The notes: a model not told the origin generated them from the letters alone. A DNA stretch of 64,000 bases from Phellopilus nigrolimitatus (GCA_021029095.1 JAJOHG010000007.1:310001-374000); one strand, 5' to 3'; shown: positions 1 through 11,917, numbered from the stretch's first letter. Program-made: numbers and translations.

Positions 1-468
1 GATGGTGCAGGCGCTATGCACTTTCACCCGAACTCCGAGTTGCACGCACGCGAGGCGATCCAGTCACCTACGTCTGCGTCCTCGACGTCCGGCGGCGCGC
101 ACACTCTTGTCTTGCCCAGTCAGCACCATGCTTCCCCTGTGCTTGCCCACGGTCACGGCGGTGCGGCTACTGGGAGCCACCAGCAGTACTTTCCGCAGTA
201 CTTCCCAGTGTTTGACTATGGGACTGCGGGAAGTGAGGCATACTCGCCGATGCAGCTTGCGGGCCCGTCCGCAGGCTATGAGCAGGATCACGCCATGGGA
301 TATGACGGTGTCGTGACTCCGAACGGCGTTAACAGCGGGATAAATGGTATCAATGGAAGGGCGTATGCAGGCGCGAACGGCCATCAGGGTAGGCGAGATA
401 TTACCCCGGAGGCGAGCATGCATACGGCCTGGATGGATTTCGTCACACAGATGAGCATGAATGGGTAG
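1..468 (+). CDS. C-terminal part of a probable fungal transcription regulator (partial)
   Basis: The frame is open from base 1 and ends at TAG 466-468, so only the last 155 residues are present. The segment is low complexity, rich in Ser, His, Gly, Asn and Gln, and ends in a short conserved-looking block with TPEASMHTAW and DFVTQM. Similar Ser/His/Asn-rich tails closing with a TPEASMQ-like block are found in fungal Zn2Cys6 regulators, which suggests that family. No DNA-binding domain lies inside the window, so the assignment is inference. It is convergent with RPC25, whose stop lies about 450 bp downstream. Confidence 0.5.
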   Translation, partial: DGAGAMHFHPNSELHAREAIQSPTSASSTSGGAHTLVLPSQHHASPVLAHGHGGAATGSHQQYFPQYFPVFDYGTAGSEAYSPMQLAGPSAGYEQDHAMGYDGVVTPNGVNSGINGINGRAYAGANGHQGRRDITPEASMHTAWMDFVTQMSMNG

Positions 469-915
469 TATGGCCTCTGTTCCGTAAGTATATGTCATGA
501 TGCTATTGTAATAATATTTGCTCGATCTTGTCGGTTATGATCCTTGCCTCGCGTCCAATAATAAGAAATCCATACTGGCTTTTCCTTCCTCACCCTGTTT
601 TGCTGTACATATACGCCGACCAACTAGTTGCCTGTAGTTTTGTCTCTGAGAATACATAGAATGTATTCTTTCATATTTGTTATACATGACCTTACATCTT
701 CATCTGCCAATTTAGCCTTTCACAGATCTACAGACATGGCACTGCATAACGGTGATTTAGATTTCGCAATGTGCTCGATCTCGGTTATCCAGGACACCTG
801 GAGTCGGTGTCTCAAGGCGGAGGTTACGGGCATCTGGCGGACAGGGCCGCTGGAACTTTGCGAAGACCATCGAGATAGGCGCTGACGGTTAACCCTAGAT
901 ATCTTCCTCTCGCTA
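469..915. other. Convergent intergenic region
   Basis: This AT-rich stretch lies between the stop of the partial regulator and the stop of RPC25 on the other strand. It should hold both 3' UTRs. No convincing ORF or RNA gene is visible. Confidence 0.5.
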
Positions 916-1919
916 TCAGCCCTCCTCCATTTCGTCTTCGTCTTCGGCCTGGGCCTTCCACCACGGCAGAGGTCCGAGCCCTTGTTCTGCGATAGAGCAC
1001 TGTTGTAATGATTATATAGTGATTCATTGGTCACCGGTCAGATCAGCGAAACGTGTGTCGACTCACAGTGATACTATACGGAGGCCGCCTACGCTCTGCC
1101 TTCGCAGCCATGACGCCCTCGGCGGCCTTGGGCGGGCCGGGCTCGTCGTCGTAGAACTCGTCCGTCTCGACGCGCACCCGCACGACCTCGCCCGCGTCGA
1201 TGTACATGCGCTCGGCGGTGGGAGAGTCGAGCAGCTCGTGTTGTGTCGGGACGTGTTCCGGGTCAGATGCGGGCGGCTCGTACGTCGGGAGCCAGAAGTG
1301 TGCGCGCTCGTTTGGGTCGCTGGCAATTCATGTGATGAAATGAATGAACTGTCATGGCAGTGAAAGACCGATGCATAGTTCTCACAAGGCAGATGGTGTG
1401 GGGAGGTAGTTTAGGGGTATGTACATGCTGTCGAAAAACCCGACAGATACTTAGAGATCCTGTGAATCTCGGCTTCAAGATCTGAGCAAAGAGCAACACA
1501 CCTCGAATACCCTCTTCGTCGGACGACTTGACTTTCGCTAAAATGACTTCGCCCGAGAACGGCCGGAACACCACAAGACGAAAAACAACTAAACGGAGAT
1601 TCATCAACAGCGAGCAGTGCGAGAAAAGTTCCAAAAACTCGCGAACACACCTTTATGCCAAAAACACCCGTCTCCATATCTCACTTTCCCCTCTCCGGCC
1701 TGTGCGATATCGAACACGCAGATGCACAGACCGACATCGTGCAGGACCCTGTTCGCGTATTTCTTGTTGAGCTCGATGGTGATGGCCTGTTCGGAAGGCA
1801 GTCCGAACGACGCTGGCTGGATAGCTACAGTATCCTGGTGCAGAAATTAAGTCAATCGAGGATGCCAGAGCTTCGCTAACTCGATGAGTGCTGACTTTGA
1901 TGGTTGAAAGCACGAACAT
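916..1919 (-). CDS. RPC25: RNA polymerase III subunit RPC25 (RPC8)
   Basis: Subunit of the nuclear Pol III stalk (partner of RPC17), needed for initiation on tRNA and 5S genes. Six exons splice to about 230 residues, close to the family's usual length of just over 200. Exon 1 is only MFVLSTIK, the family's normal N-terminus. It is followed by the Rpb7-like N-terminal domain (LHDVGLCICVFDI) and then the S1/OB-fold part with FRLVVFRPFSGEV, KVKSSDEEGIRVSVGFFD, FDPNERAHFWLPTYE and YIDAGEVVRVRVE. The C-terminus is acidic (EDEDEMEEG). Splice sites are clear: for example one intron spans 1501 down to 1450 and restores GIRVSVGFFD. It is divergent from the mitochondrial carrier gene with about 410 bp between start codons, and convergent with the regulator upstream. 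Confidence 0.95.
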
Positions 1920-2332
1920 GTGGTCAGGCGTATGCAGGTAAGAAGCTCATGAAAGATGCCGCATTTTAAGAGCATGAAGGCCATTCACCCAGCCTCAAAT
2001 GTCTGTAGGGCCGTGACATAAGCAGGTTTTTCTTTTTCTTTTCTGTACTACTGCACAGTCTTGGTCTACATACATTGAACACAAAAATGTGGAAAAATAC
2101 ATACACGTACGCAGGTCAGGATATATAGACATTGGAACGAAAGCCGTAAACCAACGAATAAAATAGCGATAAATCAGAGCTGAGCTGGTGATTCAGCCAT
2201 GCTTCGTAAGCGAGTATTTCTTTTTTCGGCGGGAAAAGTAAAAAATCCGTGCCGACGCTATGTAGTGCTCTCGCTCTTAACCTTCGTGTTTTCGCCCTCC
2301 TCGTCGCCGTTGTCAACGCGTCGTCTATCTCT
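1920..2332. promoter_or_regulatory. Shared divergent promoter region of RPC25 and the carrier gene
   Basis: About 410 bp separate the two divergent start codons. The region is AT-rich, with a run of T/C near 2025-2045. An upstream in-frame ATG at 2249 could extend the carrier N-terminus, but the start at 2333 fits the family better. No specific operator is recognised. Confidence 0.4.
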
Positions 2333-3569
2333 ATGTCGTCGGCCGCCGCACCCCCGCCAGAAGTCGGCTCGTCGACTCCGACTTGGATACCTGCAAAGTC
2401 TTACAGGCATTTCGTTGCCGGAGGGTGCGTCGACTCTACTTAGGTTTTACTCTGTTCCGGAAGATAGCAGCTTACAGAGCTCCCCAGACTTGGCGGTATG
2501 TGCGGCGCGATCATCACCTCGCCGTTCGACGTCGTTAAGACGCGTCTGCAGTCTGATCTGTTCCGGGAGAAGCACACAAGCTATGGCGTAGTAGGCGCTG
2601 CAGAAGGTGCCTCTGGCACTGCTGTCATGATGCCCCGTCGGCCAGGAGGGCTGTTATATAATTTCGTAGAGACAGGTCATATTCTCCGGTGCGTGCTTTA
2701 ACCGTGAAAATCGATGAAGCGCGAAATTGAATAGACTTGGTATACAGCGATATATATCAAAATGAGTCTCCGCGCGCATTGTTCAAGGGTCTCGGACCGA
2801 CGCTCGTCGGCGTCATTCCTGCGCGCTCAATCAACTTTTTCACTTACGGGAACGGCAAGGAGGTCATCGCCAAGACATTCAACGACGGCGAGGAGAACTC
2901 GTTCGTGCACCTCACAGCAGCGGCGTTCGCTGGCATCGTGACCGGCTCCGCGACGAACCCAATCTGGGTCGTTAAGACGCGCATGCAGCTGTCTGCATCC
3001 GAGCGGGGCGCAACTGCACAGGTATCAAAGAACTTCGCTGGTGGGAGCTGGCCGGTCATCCAAAAGATCGCGCGCGAGGAGGGTATTCGCGGGTTTTACA
3101 AAGGTCTCACTGCGAGCTATCTTGGAGTGACGGAAGGCACAATTCAATGGACGCTGTATGAGCGCCTCAAGCGCCTTACAGCGAGCACGGAGGGAAAGTC
3201 TGGTTTATCAGAATGGTTCGGCATGCTTGGGAGCGCCGGCACAGCGAAGTGCGTCGCAAGTTTGATTACTTATCCACATGAGGTCAGTCGAGTATCGAAT
3301 TTTATTTTTCCTCATTTCTTTCTTTACTAACTGGTTTGCTGCAGGTTATCCGAACACGTCTTCGGCAACCTCTCGTAGACGGGAAGATGAAGTATACGGG
3401 GATCTGGCAGTCGTTACGGCTCGTCATTGCAGAGGAAGGCGCCAGGTCGCTATACGGCGGGCTCTCTGCGCACCTCATGCGCACCGTACCCAACGCCGCA
3501 GTCATGTACGCTATCTACGAGGGCGTGCTACGCTATGGCGCCGCGCAGGACAGCCTTGAAGCCCGGTGA
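2333..3569 (+). CDS. RIM2: Mitochondrial pyrimidine nucleotide carrier (Rim2/SLC25A33-36 type)
   Basis: Inner-membrane carrier that exchanges pyrimidine nucleotides; yeast Rim2 supplies nucleotides for mitochondrial DNA and RNA synthesis. Four exons (2333-2424, 2488-2688, 2748-3282, 3345-3569) give 350 residues. Three mitochondrial-carrier repeats are visible, each with its signature: SPFDVVKTRLQS, NPIWVVKTRMQLS and YPHEVIRTRLRQP. FVAGGLGGMCGA in helix 1 and the long hydrophilic loop after the first signature are typical of the Rim2 branch. The last intron splits YPHE and VIRTRL exactly. It is transcribed away from RPC25. A longer start at 2249 is possible but would add a hydrophobic stretch unusual for the family. 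Confidence 0.93.
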
Positions 3570-4077
3570 CCAGGTTGCCCCTTTTTTTCTCGTCTGGGTT
3601 TATTCACTTCCCTATGCTCCTCTTCTATTCCTGCGTTTTACTTGCTGAGCCTTTCTTGGTTGCCCCTGGTCCGATATCATTGTAGCCTTTATACCTCGTT
3701 GCATATTTACCCGCTCCGCACGTCTCTTCCCTGTCATCGACCCCAGGTCTGGCTCCAATGCACCCACTTCACACACAAACTCGCAGTGCGCACCCGCCTT
3801 TCGACAAGTAAAAGTATACATACTTAACGTGCCCGTACATTATTACATCCGTATAGTAACCACGCTGTGCATTTGCGTTATGATTTTCGTACTCTGTATC
3901 ATAGATCTAATGCCGTTCAGTTTTCCGTTTACATAGACACGATGTCAACCCCCGCTTTCCATGCATCAATTCTACTTCGTAAAATAAACCTAAGGTTGCA
4001 TTCGCCTGGAATTGCAGTGAACGTTTATGATGGACAGCTAAAGGTTTTTAAAAATGCTCCTGAATAGTTTCGAACAT
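3570..4077. other. Convergent intergenic region
   Basis: This gap lies between the carrier stop and the thioesterase stop. It is pyrimidine-rich just after the carrier gene and AT-rich later, and probably contains both 3' UTRs. No gene is seen. Confidence 0.45.
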
Positions 4078-5315
4078 TCAGTCCACATTTCGCATACGTC
4101 TCGCGAGGACAGCGTGCGTCTCCGCTCCAGGATCGCATTTCTTCAGATGATCGTAGTCGTACCTAAAGACACCGGACACCAACCGTTAAGGGGAAAAAAA
4201 AGGAAAGTTCTAGAGAAGTAGCACCCACCAGACAAGCTTGGAATCTGAGGTCGCGACGACTGTGCGCTGAGCGTTCGACCACACCGCCGCAGCGCACTTG
4301 AAGTGCGTAGGGAACGGTTCATGCGGACGGTGGGCGATAAGAAGCTGTTCGTGATGCGGTGCAGTCATGTCAGCGTTCATAGGTATATAAATGCAAGAGC
4401 GAGAAAACGCACAGTATCGGGATAAGTCACCGGTCTGCGGAACCTAACGGAGATCTCGCCGAGGATGAGGGAAATGCCCTTCCCCGCGACCATGTCGCGC
4501 ACCCGTTCCTGCCCGCCGAGCTCTTGCCCGATGCTCTGCAGCCAATGCATACGTGCCTTTATAGTTCAGGAAAGGTATTAATATCAGCCGGAGACGAGGC
4601 AGCGGGAGTGGTAAGGAAACTAGACATACCGATTCTAAGTACCGGACTGTTAAATACGAAGTGGTGAGCTTAATTTCCTATGGCAGCGCGATAAATCATG
4701 AAGCGCACCGTATCGAACGTTGTTCACATGCCTAGAGTAAGGATGAGGTACTTGAGATGGATATCGGGGTTAACAGTGAGAAAACATACCGAAAGGAATC
4801 TAGGTCTCCCCAGACGACTTTCTGCTCATAGAAAGACAATGGGTCGAACCTGGCCTCATGAGCTCCAAGTTTCTCACTCGGCAAGCGCAGCACATAACGC
4901 ACCCCATCTCAGTCAGCTTAGCTTCCCCTTCTTCTTCCGGTGACAGCGCATTATTGGACTTGCTTTCTCCTGGGGCCATAGAGCCAGTGCCAGTAGAAGA
5001 GGAGCTATGCACCTCGCGCGTGGTGGAGAGCGTATAAACCTGTTCTGGGACTACGAAGCCATCTCCAGGAGTACTGGGCCCCTGGGACCCAGGAGCTATG
5101 TAAAAGGGCGAGGAGGGGTCGCGGAAAGACGCTTGAAGTCTCTACGGTTCATATATGTTTGCTCTAATAATTATTCGTTATTCGAATGCTAAAATGGCAA
5201 GGCGCACATCTATAGATTGAAGACGCATGGACGATGACAAGGTTCGTCGATGGCACGTCAGATTGTGCATGGGGCGCTGCGAAGAAAGGCGGACAGCGCG
5301 CAGCGGGCTGAACAT
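4078..5315 (-). CDS. 4HBT-family thioesterase, probably mitochondrial
   Basis: Hot-dog-fold thioesterase-like protein of the fungal 4HBT group; such enzymes hydrolyse acyl-CoA thioesters, but the substrate here is unknown. The core reads FYEQKVVWGDLDSFRHVNNVRY (in two parts), then RMHWLQSIGQELGG, ISVRFRRPVTYPDTLLI and SKLVWYDYD. The DxDxxxHVNNxRY block is the family signature. Five introns in the core splice cleanly; for instance one splits the Trp of LVWYDYD. The N-terminus (MFSPLRAVRLSSQRP...RRTLSSS) looks like a mitochondrial presequence. The start at 5315 is preferred, with 5411 as an alternative. A frame change occurs at the run of four C at 4902-4905 (+ strand). One more base there would give EMGVRYVLRLPSEK, so a homopolymer deletion is likely. 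Convergent with the carrier, divergent from TSR4. Confidence 0.82.
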
Positions 5316-5699
5316 AGTGACTGGCGGCAAGGAGTAAACCGCATCGTAAGCCCGAGCTGACGCGATGGTGGACGCGCCTGTCACGTGCCATTTTCCTACA
5401 AAAGGTCGCAAAATTTTGTGCCTTCAGTTCTTTCGACGTGCCTCCGACCATATCGTGAGTTTTCTTCGCACCTCGTTTATTTTCTCTCTGTAGGATGATT
5501 TTTTAGATGACGAGTCTGACTTTATGGCTCGCTGCGTACGGTTTCCGTTCTCAGTGGGTTTTATGATGAGACTTTTTAAACTTCCATTCATGCAATTCTG
5601 AACTTTCTATCTTTTACAAAATTGTCGCCGTCGAATTGTCCTGCTAATACCTCTTTCCTGCCAGTGACTTGCGATTCGTTTACTCCTTATATTTCATCG
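5316..5699. promoter_or_regulatory. Divergent promoter region, thioesterase / TSR4
   Basis: About 385 bp lie between the chosen start codons. The TSR4-proximal half is T-rich, as in many fungal core promoters. No sharp motif is recognised. Part of it may encode extra N-terminal residues of the thioesterase if the start is 5411. Confidence 0.35.
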
Positions 5700-7600
5700 A
5701 TGCCTCCCCATGCCGATTCTGACTCAGACTGGTCGGAATCAGACGACGACAATCGCACCGATCTCGAGACCTCGGTCCTCCTGGGCGTCCCCGATGGCGC
5801 GATAGAGAAGCAGGAGGACCTCGACGACGCGGCCGTGTCGCGCATGGGCGGACACCCTGTACGCCCCTCCGTCATCTATCCCATAGCATGTATATTTAAT
5901 AATTGCAATATAAATCTGTCCATGCTCTGTTGTGCATTCTTTTGCTTTGCGTCGTCCATTCACATCGATTGCTATTCGGCGGTCGAACCACACTTATAGG
6001 CCTTTCTGACAAGTACCGAGCCCCCGCTATCGAGTGCGCAGTGCAGAAACTGCTCGTTTCCTATGGAGCTGCTCGTCCAGCTCTGGTGTCCCTTCGAGGA
6101 GAGTACGATGGACCGTGCGCTGTACATTTTTGGCTGCGCTCGAGGCGACTGCCAGCACAAAGCCGGGAGGTATGTATGTACATCGTTCTGGCTCCTTTGG
6201 GGGGTCTGATTTAATATTTCTAGCGTGCGTGCGTTCCGCGGACTGCGGCACAATGCCGCGTATGCCGCCAAACTCGAAAAGAAGCGCGTGCGCCAGCACG
6301 AGAAAGAAGCCGCGAAGTCGAAGGCGAAGAAAGAGGAGGACGCAAAGAGAGCTGCTGCAAGGGTTAACCCGTTCTCTGTGAGTCTGGCTTGCTTTGTATC
6401 TCTTTTTACTATTTGTCCGGTGTGTGCTGACGTTGGAAAAACACCCACAGATGAACTCGGGCTCTACAATTTCCAGCGGACTATTTGGCGCCACGCCGGC
6501 CTTTGGTCCCGATCCTGGGATCGGTGCAGCTAGCCTCGGTTCTCATCTCTTCGGCGGGCCCTCAGAAGTCGGCCTTGACGATGCGCCTGCACCACCGCCC
6601 TCAGACTCTGAAGACGAACCAGACTCCGAAGACGGTTCGGAAGATGGTAGCTCAGGGTCAGGATCGGAGTCAAACGAGTCGGTGCTCGCGGCGCCTGCGT
6701 CGACACCCAGCGTGGCATCACCATGGCGCGCCGCACCGGCGTACTTGCCGCCGCTCTACCTGTCAACCGCAGCGGAGTACGTGCCCCCGCCTCCGAAAAT
6801 GAAGGTGCCTAACGGAGCAGGCGCAGAGCTGGGCGACGAGGGCAAGGAGGGGAGAGGGAAGAGCCGGAAGGCGGAGGCGCGTAAGGATGAGAAGGAGAAG
6901 GAGCGCGCGGCTTGGGACGGCGCGATGGAGGGGTATGAGGATAGCATGGAGGTGGACAAAGTGTTCGAGCGGTTTGCGCGAAGGGTAGAGCATGAGGGCG
7001 AGCAGTGCATTCGGTGTGTCTATCCTTTACTCCTGGTGTCGGTTTTCACCTTGAGATCATGTTTCTCTTGTTGGTGGAAAGAAACATAATTGCTCATTTT
7101 ATTCGGTTTCCCTTATATCGTATAGCTACGAGCTCGGCGGAACGCCTCTACCATACGCGCACGGTGCGCTCTTTACATCCCTCTTCCCCTCTTCGTCCTC
7201 CTCTTCACCGCAGAGCAAGGCCTCCCTCCCCGCCGCCCGCCGCATGTACGATGCACGAAGCACCGCAATCGTGCCGTGCGGGCGGTGTCGCGGGGCACGC
7301 GTATTCGAGTGCCAGCTCATGCCGCATCTGATCTCCGCGCTGCGGGATTCCTCCCAGACCATCGAAGCCGACGAGACGCGTACACCCGCGTCTGATGGCG
7401 CGGCGGAGAACAGGACGAAGGATGCGATGACGCCGGAAGAGCGGCAGAAAGAGGTCGAGCGGCTGCTGAAGCACGGAGCGGGGCGGGATGGGATGGAGTG
7501 GGGCACGTGCATCGTGTTTTCGTGTGAAAAGGACTGCTGCCAGGAAGAGGCGAAGGAAGCGTGGGTGGAGGAATTGGTACTCGTCCAATGGGAGGAGTGA
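5700..7600 (+). CDS. TSR4: Tsr4/PDCD2-family ribosome assembly chaperone
   Basis: Dedicated chaperone of ribosomal protein uS5 (Rps2), acting co-translationally before 40S assembly (known for yeast Tsr4 and human PDCD2). Five exons encode about 500 residues. The N-terminal PDCD2 zinc-binding module reads CRNCSFPMELLVQLWCPF, then ALYIFGCARGDCQHK and VRAFRG. A basic coiled segment (KKRVRQHEKEAAKSKAK) and a long Ser/Asp/Glu-rich insert near residues 210-260 follow. The PDCD2_C domain then has ERFARRVEHEGEQCIRY, GGTPLPY, CGRCRGARVFECQLMPHL and, at the end, WGTCIVFSCEKDC. The protein is longer than yeast Tsr4 (about 400) because of the acidic insert. ATG 5700 begins an acidic leader and the first exon is in phase. 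Confidence 0.93.
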
Positions 7601-8284
7601 TTATTTGATTCGCGGATTTGTCAAAATTTGAAAGCCAGGGGGAAGAGCAAGTGTTTGTATGCTACGTGTACAGTCTTGGTATTGTTCCGATGATAAATGT
7701 AAGGCAATGTATGTACATCGTACACATGATTTTATATGCTGCAAATACCGTTACTGACCTGTTAGTAGTATTCGTCGGGGTTTGTGTGTGCATAAAAATG
7801 GGAGTAGGGGCAAGTATCTGCGATTGCTAGGCTGGAATATGCTCATAGTCAGTGGTTCTGCCCAGCTCCTGCCCCACTCTCCTGCATGACTGACGATTGT
7901 GGTGCTGTTCACGAGTTTTGAATTGAAAGTACGGCGGAATGGCGCAAGCGCGCTTGGACGAGGCGATGAAGGTCTGGAAGGATGTTTTGGGCTCCGAGTG
8001 AGCCTGTATTCTCGCCCGTAAGGCTGGTTGCCAGTGATGTTTTTCAAGTAACATCGAGGAGTTCGCAACGGATCGGAATAAAATAGAATACAAAGAGAGC
8101 GAACCTTCGATGATAAAAACAGGCTACTGGATTAATCCACGCTCCGAACAATACCGCAGCTTTGTGAGATAGAATTCGAGGTACTTTTAGAAAACTATGT
8201 CTTTGTAAGGCTGAATTATAAGCATCCTCACTTGGCTTGGATGATGGGTAAAGGAATGATCGACGTCCATATATGGGACAGAGT
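7601..8284. other. Intergenic region downstream of TSR4
   Basis: This stretch holds the TSR4 3' UTR and the sequence upstream of the first copy of the tandem array. Only short unconserved ORFs are present on either strand. The conserved promoter block of array copy 1 begins at 8285. Confidence 0.4.
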
Positions 8285-8528
8285 AGGCCCGTTATGGTCT
8301 CGATTTAGCTTCCGCGTTCCGAGTCGCCAACATCCACAGCACCGCATCGCAACTGAGCTCCAGGTTTTGACCACGCGCCAGCGGAAAACTGACACGACAA
8401 TTGGCTCACTGCATTTTTATTGTCTTTTTATTGTTTCTTTTTTTGAGACGGGACAGTGACGAATCTGGTGCGGCTGACTCTGGTGGCTAACATGAGCGGG
8501 CTGGCTAGGAGGGATTCGGGTACATAAT
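8285..8528 (+). promoter_or_regulatory. Conserved promoter of array copy 1
   Basis: The element AGGCCCGTTATGG starts at 8285, 363 bp before ATG 8648. A GAGTCG/CACCGCATCGC-type block follows, matching the other copies. The TATA equivalent is the weak TACATAAT at 8521-8528, less perfect than TATATAAG in copies 2 and 3. Confidence 0.6.
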
Positions 8529-8647
8529 GGGCTGCTACCTGGCACTTATATTCCTCACCACTTAACTTCCTACTCCAATCATCTTATACAAATCGACCAA
8601 TTCTCCTCATCACCGCTCAGCCTAGCTTAGACGCACGCCGACACATC

Positions 8648-9465
8648 ATGTTCGTCGCCTTCAACCCCGCAGTCAATAGTGCGCGCAGCGCAGCCTCGCT
8701 TGCTTCACCCACTCTCAAGAGCGCCTTCGCACATGCGCACTCCCCATCCTGCCCCTCCTCCTCCCGCGCGTCCTCGAATTCGACCGCTGTGTTCGCCACC
8801 GGCGTCGCTATGCCTGCCAACACGACGAACGTAAAGTCGCGCCGCGCACCGCTTGTGCCCCCCAGCTTGCCTCCGCCTTCGCAGAGCTATACGATGATAT
8901 CGGGTTCGTCGCAGCCGGGCACGCCTCGGTTCTTGAGTGTACCGACGCTCCCGCCGGTGTTCGCCCCTCCGCACGCACCGACTCTGATGCCTACGCCCGT
9001 GACACCTGAGACCGGGCTGGGAGATTCCTACTTTCTGCATGCAGATCTAGTGCCCTCGCAGGCGTTCGTGGCTGCTGTTCATATGCGGGTATGTCCTTCT
9101 CTTTTCGCCATCTGTGGACTTAAAATTGACGTATCGCTTTTCAGATGACCTTGATTCAGGGTCCATCTTCATTCAAGGATCGTCGCGCGAATGCGCGTGC
9201 TCTCCGAATCCCGTCGCTTAGAGCACCACCCACAGCTGCGCCCTTCCCAACGCCAGCTGAGGAACGGTCTATCAATATGCCCATAAGGCTCGCACACACT
9301 CTCCCGCACCCGCCAGACGCGGGGTCCGGCGCTATAGAACGACTCGGGCTCGGACTGTCCGGGTTGAGGCTCGGCGGTAACGCCATGACACCAGCGCTGG
9401 AGACGATCCAGCAGATACACCTGGATGATGAGATGATGGCGGAGATGGAGGAGGGCCGATTCTAA
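8648..9465 (+). CDS. Tandem-array protein, copy 1 (unknown family)
   Basis: I do not recognise this family. Two exons (8648-9088 and 9145-9465, phase 0) give 253 residues. The N-terminus carries the array's hallmark FNPAVNSARSAASLASPTLK followed by SAFAHAHSPS. A Ser/Pro/Thr-rich stretch with AKSRRAPLVPP-like (here VKSRRAPLVPPS), PSQSYTMISG, PGTPR and PTPVTPETG follows. Exon 2 carries IQGPSS, DRRANARALRIPS, PFPTP, RLAHTLPHPPD, ERLGLGLSGL and TPALETI. No signal peptide, membrane segment or known domain is visible. Composition suggests intrinsic disorder with short conserved motifs and many SP/TP sites. ATG 8648 is chosen because the same start context occurs in all four copies. Confidence 0.85.
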
Positions 9466-10190
9466 GATGCACACAATGTCGGATGAGTCACGCGCGGCGA
9501 ACTCGTTGAGCTCATAGAGACGGCGCAGAAATGCCATCTCGCTTTCTTCTGTCCTTTCCTCATCATTAGGCCTTCGAAACTACTGTATAAATATAGCAAT
9601 ATCGCATTACGGGCAGACACTCTGACTTATCAACGGAACGCACTGTATTTATATGTCTTATCGAGAGACATAACGGTAGAGAGACAGCGAAGCCGTCAAG
9701 CACAACATAGGTGTCGTTGGAATCGCACATTCATCACGATAGCTATCAAAAACTGGACTCCGAAAGAAACGGTATGGTGCAGACGCCAGGAGTCGTCAGC
9801 CATAGTCCGGGTTGAGAGGGGGATTTTCGATATCCAAAAGATCCAGTGATTAATTATGCACAAAAAGTGTGTAGCGCATTCATGGTTCTTTATTTCATCT
9901 CAGTAACGTTCTAGTCGAACAAGTAAATGTTTCGGAACATTTGAGCTTTCAAAAACTGAGAAAAAGTTGTACCGTTAGGTATTATGACAGACACAGAGAA
10001 AGGTCTGAGTAAATAAAACAAGATATTTGAATGCAATCGAAAATTCAGAATAACTGAAGAAACACGCTTTCCGGTAGAGCTCCAGGATTAGACACCTGCC
10101 ATGGGCATTCTTGACGCACTGAAGAGAAAACAAAAAACAAAGAATGATCGATCGGATGATCGACATCGCTTTCCTAATGCGGAGCGGAGC
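9466..10190. other. Spacer between array copies 1 and 2
   Basis: This AT-rich spacer includes the copy 1 3' flank and then sequence leading into the copy 2 promoter. The part from about 10078 is closely repeated upstream of copy 3 near 11807. No gene is supported. Confidence 0.45.
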
Positions 10191-10450
10191 AGGCCCGTTA
10201 TAGACTCGGGATTTGACTTCCGCGCTCCGCGTTCTGCGTCGTCGACTTCGACTCCGAAACACTGCATCGTATTCCATCCCGAAACATCATGCAAACAACT
10301 CGTATACCGCATTTACTTTGTCTCTTTATTGTCTTTTTCTGTCTTTGTATTGTCTTATGCCAGTGGGGCGTAGTCTCGGAAGTCTAGCGGCTGACTCCAG
10401 TGGCAGCTGTAGAGCAAGCTGGCTATGAGGAGGGTTTTCGGGTATATAAG
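10191..10450 (+). promoter_or_regulatory. Conserved promoter of array copy 2
   Basis: AGGCCCGTTAT starts at 10191, 362 bp before ATG 10553, followed by an ACTCGGGATTT block. A perfect TATATAAG box occupies 10443-10450, 110 bp before the ATG. The 5' leader contains CTTAACCACCTACTTGCATC, shared with copy 3. Confidence 0.7.
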
Positions 10451-10552
10451 GTGCTGCTAACTGGAATTCAGAGTCTCATCGCTTAACCACCTACTTGCAT
10501 CATCTCAGTCAAACAATCTCGTCCCAGTCAGCTTCACTTGAACGCACACATC

Positions 10553-11304
10553 ATGTTCGCCTTCAACCCCGCAGTCAACAGTGCACGCAGCGCAGCCCCG
10601 CTCGCTTCGCCTACGCTCAAGAGTGCCTTCGCACATGCGCACTCTACTTCCTATACCTCCTCACCCAGCGCGTACTCGAATCCGGCTGCCATGCTCTCCA
10701 CGGATGCCGCTCTGACCGCCAATCACATGGCGGAGGCGGCGCAGCCTCGTACACCGCGTTTGCCAAGCATACCGACTCTCCCGCTGGTGTTCACTCCGCC
10801 GCCTACGCCGTTTCCTACACCCGTTACGCCTGGGACAGGACCTTGCGGGTCTTACTTCATGCAGACCGTCACAGCGCCCTTACAGAGCTTCGCATCAGAC
10901 GCCCAGATTCGGGTGAGGTTTATCCATCCTTGCTCATAGGACTGTAGCTTCGGAGCTGACTTGCATTTCAACAGGCGACCGTAACCAACGAAACGTTGTC
11001 CCTACAGGATCGCCGCAATGCGATCGTGCGGACGCTCCGGCTTCCGTCGTTTGCGCCAGTGCCGCCGACAGTAACGCCGTTCCCCACGCCCACTACTGGG
11101 CAGCCCAGCAATATACATGTCCAGCTCGCGCACATACTTCCGCACACTCCGGACGTAGGTCCAGGCGCCGAGAGGCTCGGCCTCGGACTGTTCGCGCAGA
11201 AATTTGTCGGTATTGGTGCGATCGCGACACCGACGCTCGAAACGATAGAGGAGCCGCGCCTGGACGATGTTATGATAGAGGATATTGCGGAGACTCAATC
11301 CTAA
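10553..11304 (+). CDS. Tandem-array protein, copy 2 (unknown family)
   Basis: Two exons (10553-10912 and 10975-11304) encode 229 residues, the shortest member. It begins MFAFNPAVNSARSAAPLAS and keeps SPTLKSAFAHAHS. It has lost the AKSRRAPLVPP block seen in the other copies. PTLPLVFTPPPTP, FPTPVTPGTG and SYFMQT follow. Exon 2 retains LQDRRNAIVRTLRLPSF, TPFPTP, QLAHILPHTPDVG, ERLGLGL and TPTLETIEEP. The intron is 62 nt. The product is probably disordered, with no transmembrane or signal sequence. Function is unknown; conservation of both exons and splice sites argues that it is a working gene. Confidence 0.83.
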
Positions 11305-11917
11305 ATGCCTGTTGACGCCATTATGTGTTTCATACGGGGACGGCGCGGAAATGCCAGTTCGATTTCTCCTTTCCTCCTTTCTATTCTTCGTCATTGGACA
11401 TTCGAATCCACTGTATCAATCCGACGAGATCGCGTTACGGAAATAAAAATAAAAATAAACTTGACACTTTAACGAAACGCATTGCATAAGTGTGATTTAC
11501 TCATTCATGATCTGTATGGCGTCGAGAAAAAACAGCGGTAGAGACTTAGCGAAGCTGACGAAACAGAACATCAATATCGTCAAGTTCCTCACAATCATCA
11601 CGACACTTATTTAAACATGGATTCCGATCAAGAAAGCATGTAGCGCAGATGATAGCGGATACCAAATGTTATCTGAGGGTGTAAAGCTTTCTGCTTGAAA
11701 GTCGTGTTGTCAGGTATAGACCTGGTCTGTTAAAATAAAAACTATTATTAATTATCTCTTTGAACACAGATAATTTTCAGAAAAGCTGTGAAATCACGCC
11801 TTCCGGTAGAGCTCCAGGATTAAACACCTGCCATGGGTACACTTGACGCACTGAAGAGATACAAAAAGCAAAGAATGATCGGATGATCGACATCCCTTTC
11901 CTAATGCGGGGCGGGAC
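11305..11917. other. Spacer between array copies 2 and 3
   Basis: Contains the copy 2 3' flank with GGACATTCGAATCC and an A-rich tract (AAATAAAAATAAAAATAAA near 11442), then AT-rich sequence. The last 110 bp repeat the region upstream of copy 2. No gene is seen. Confidence 0.45.
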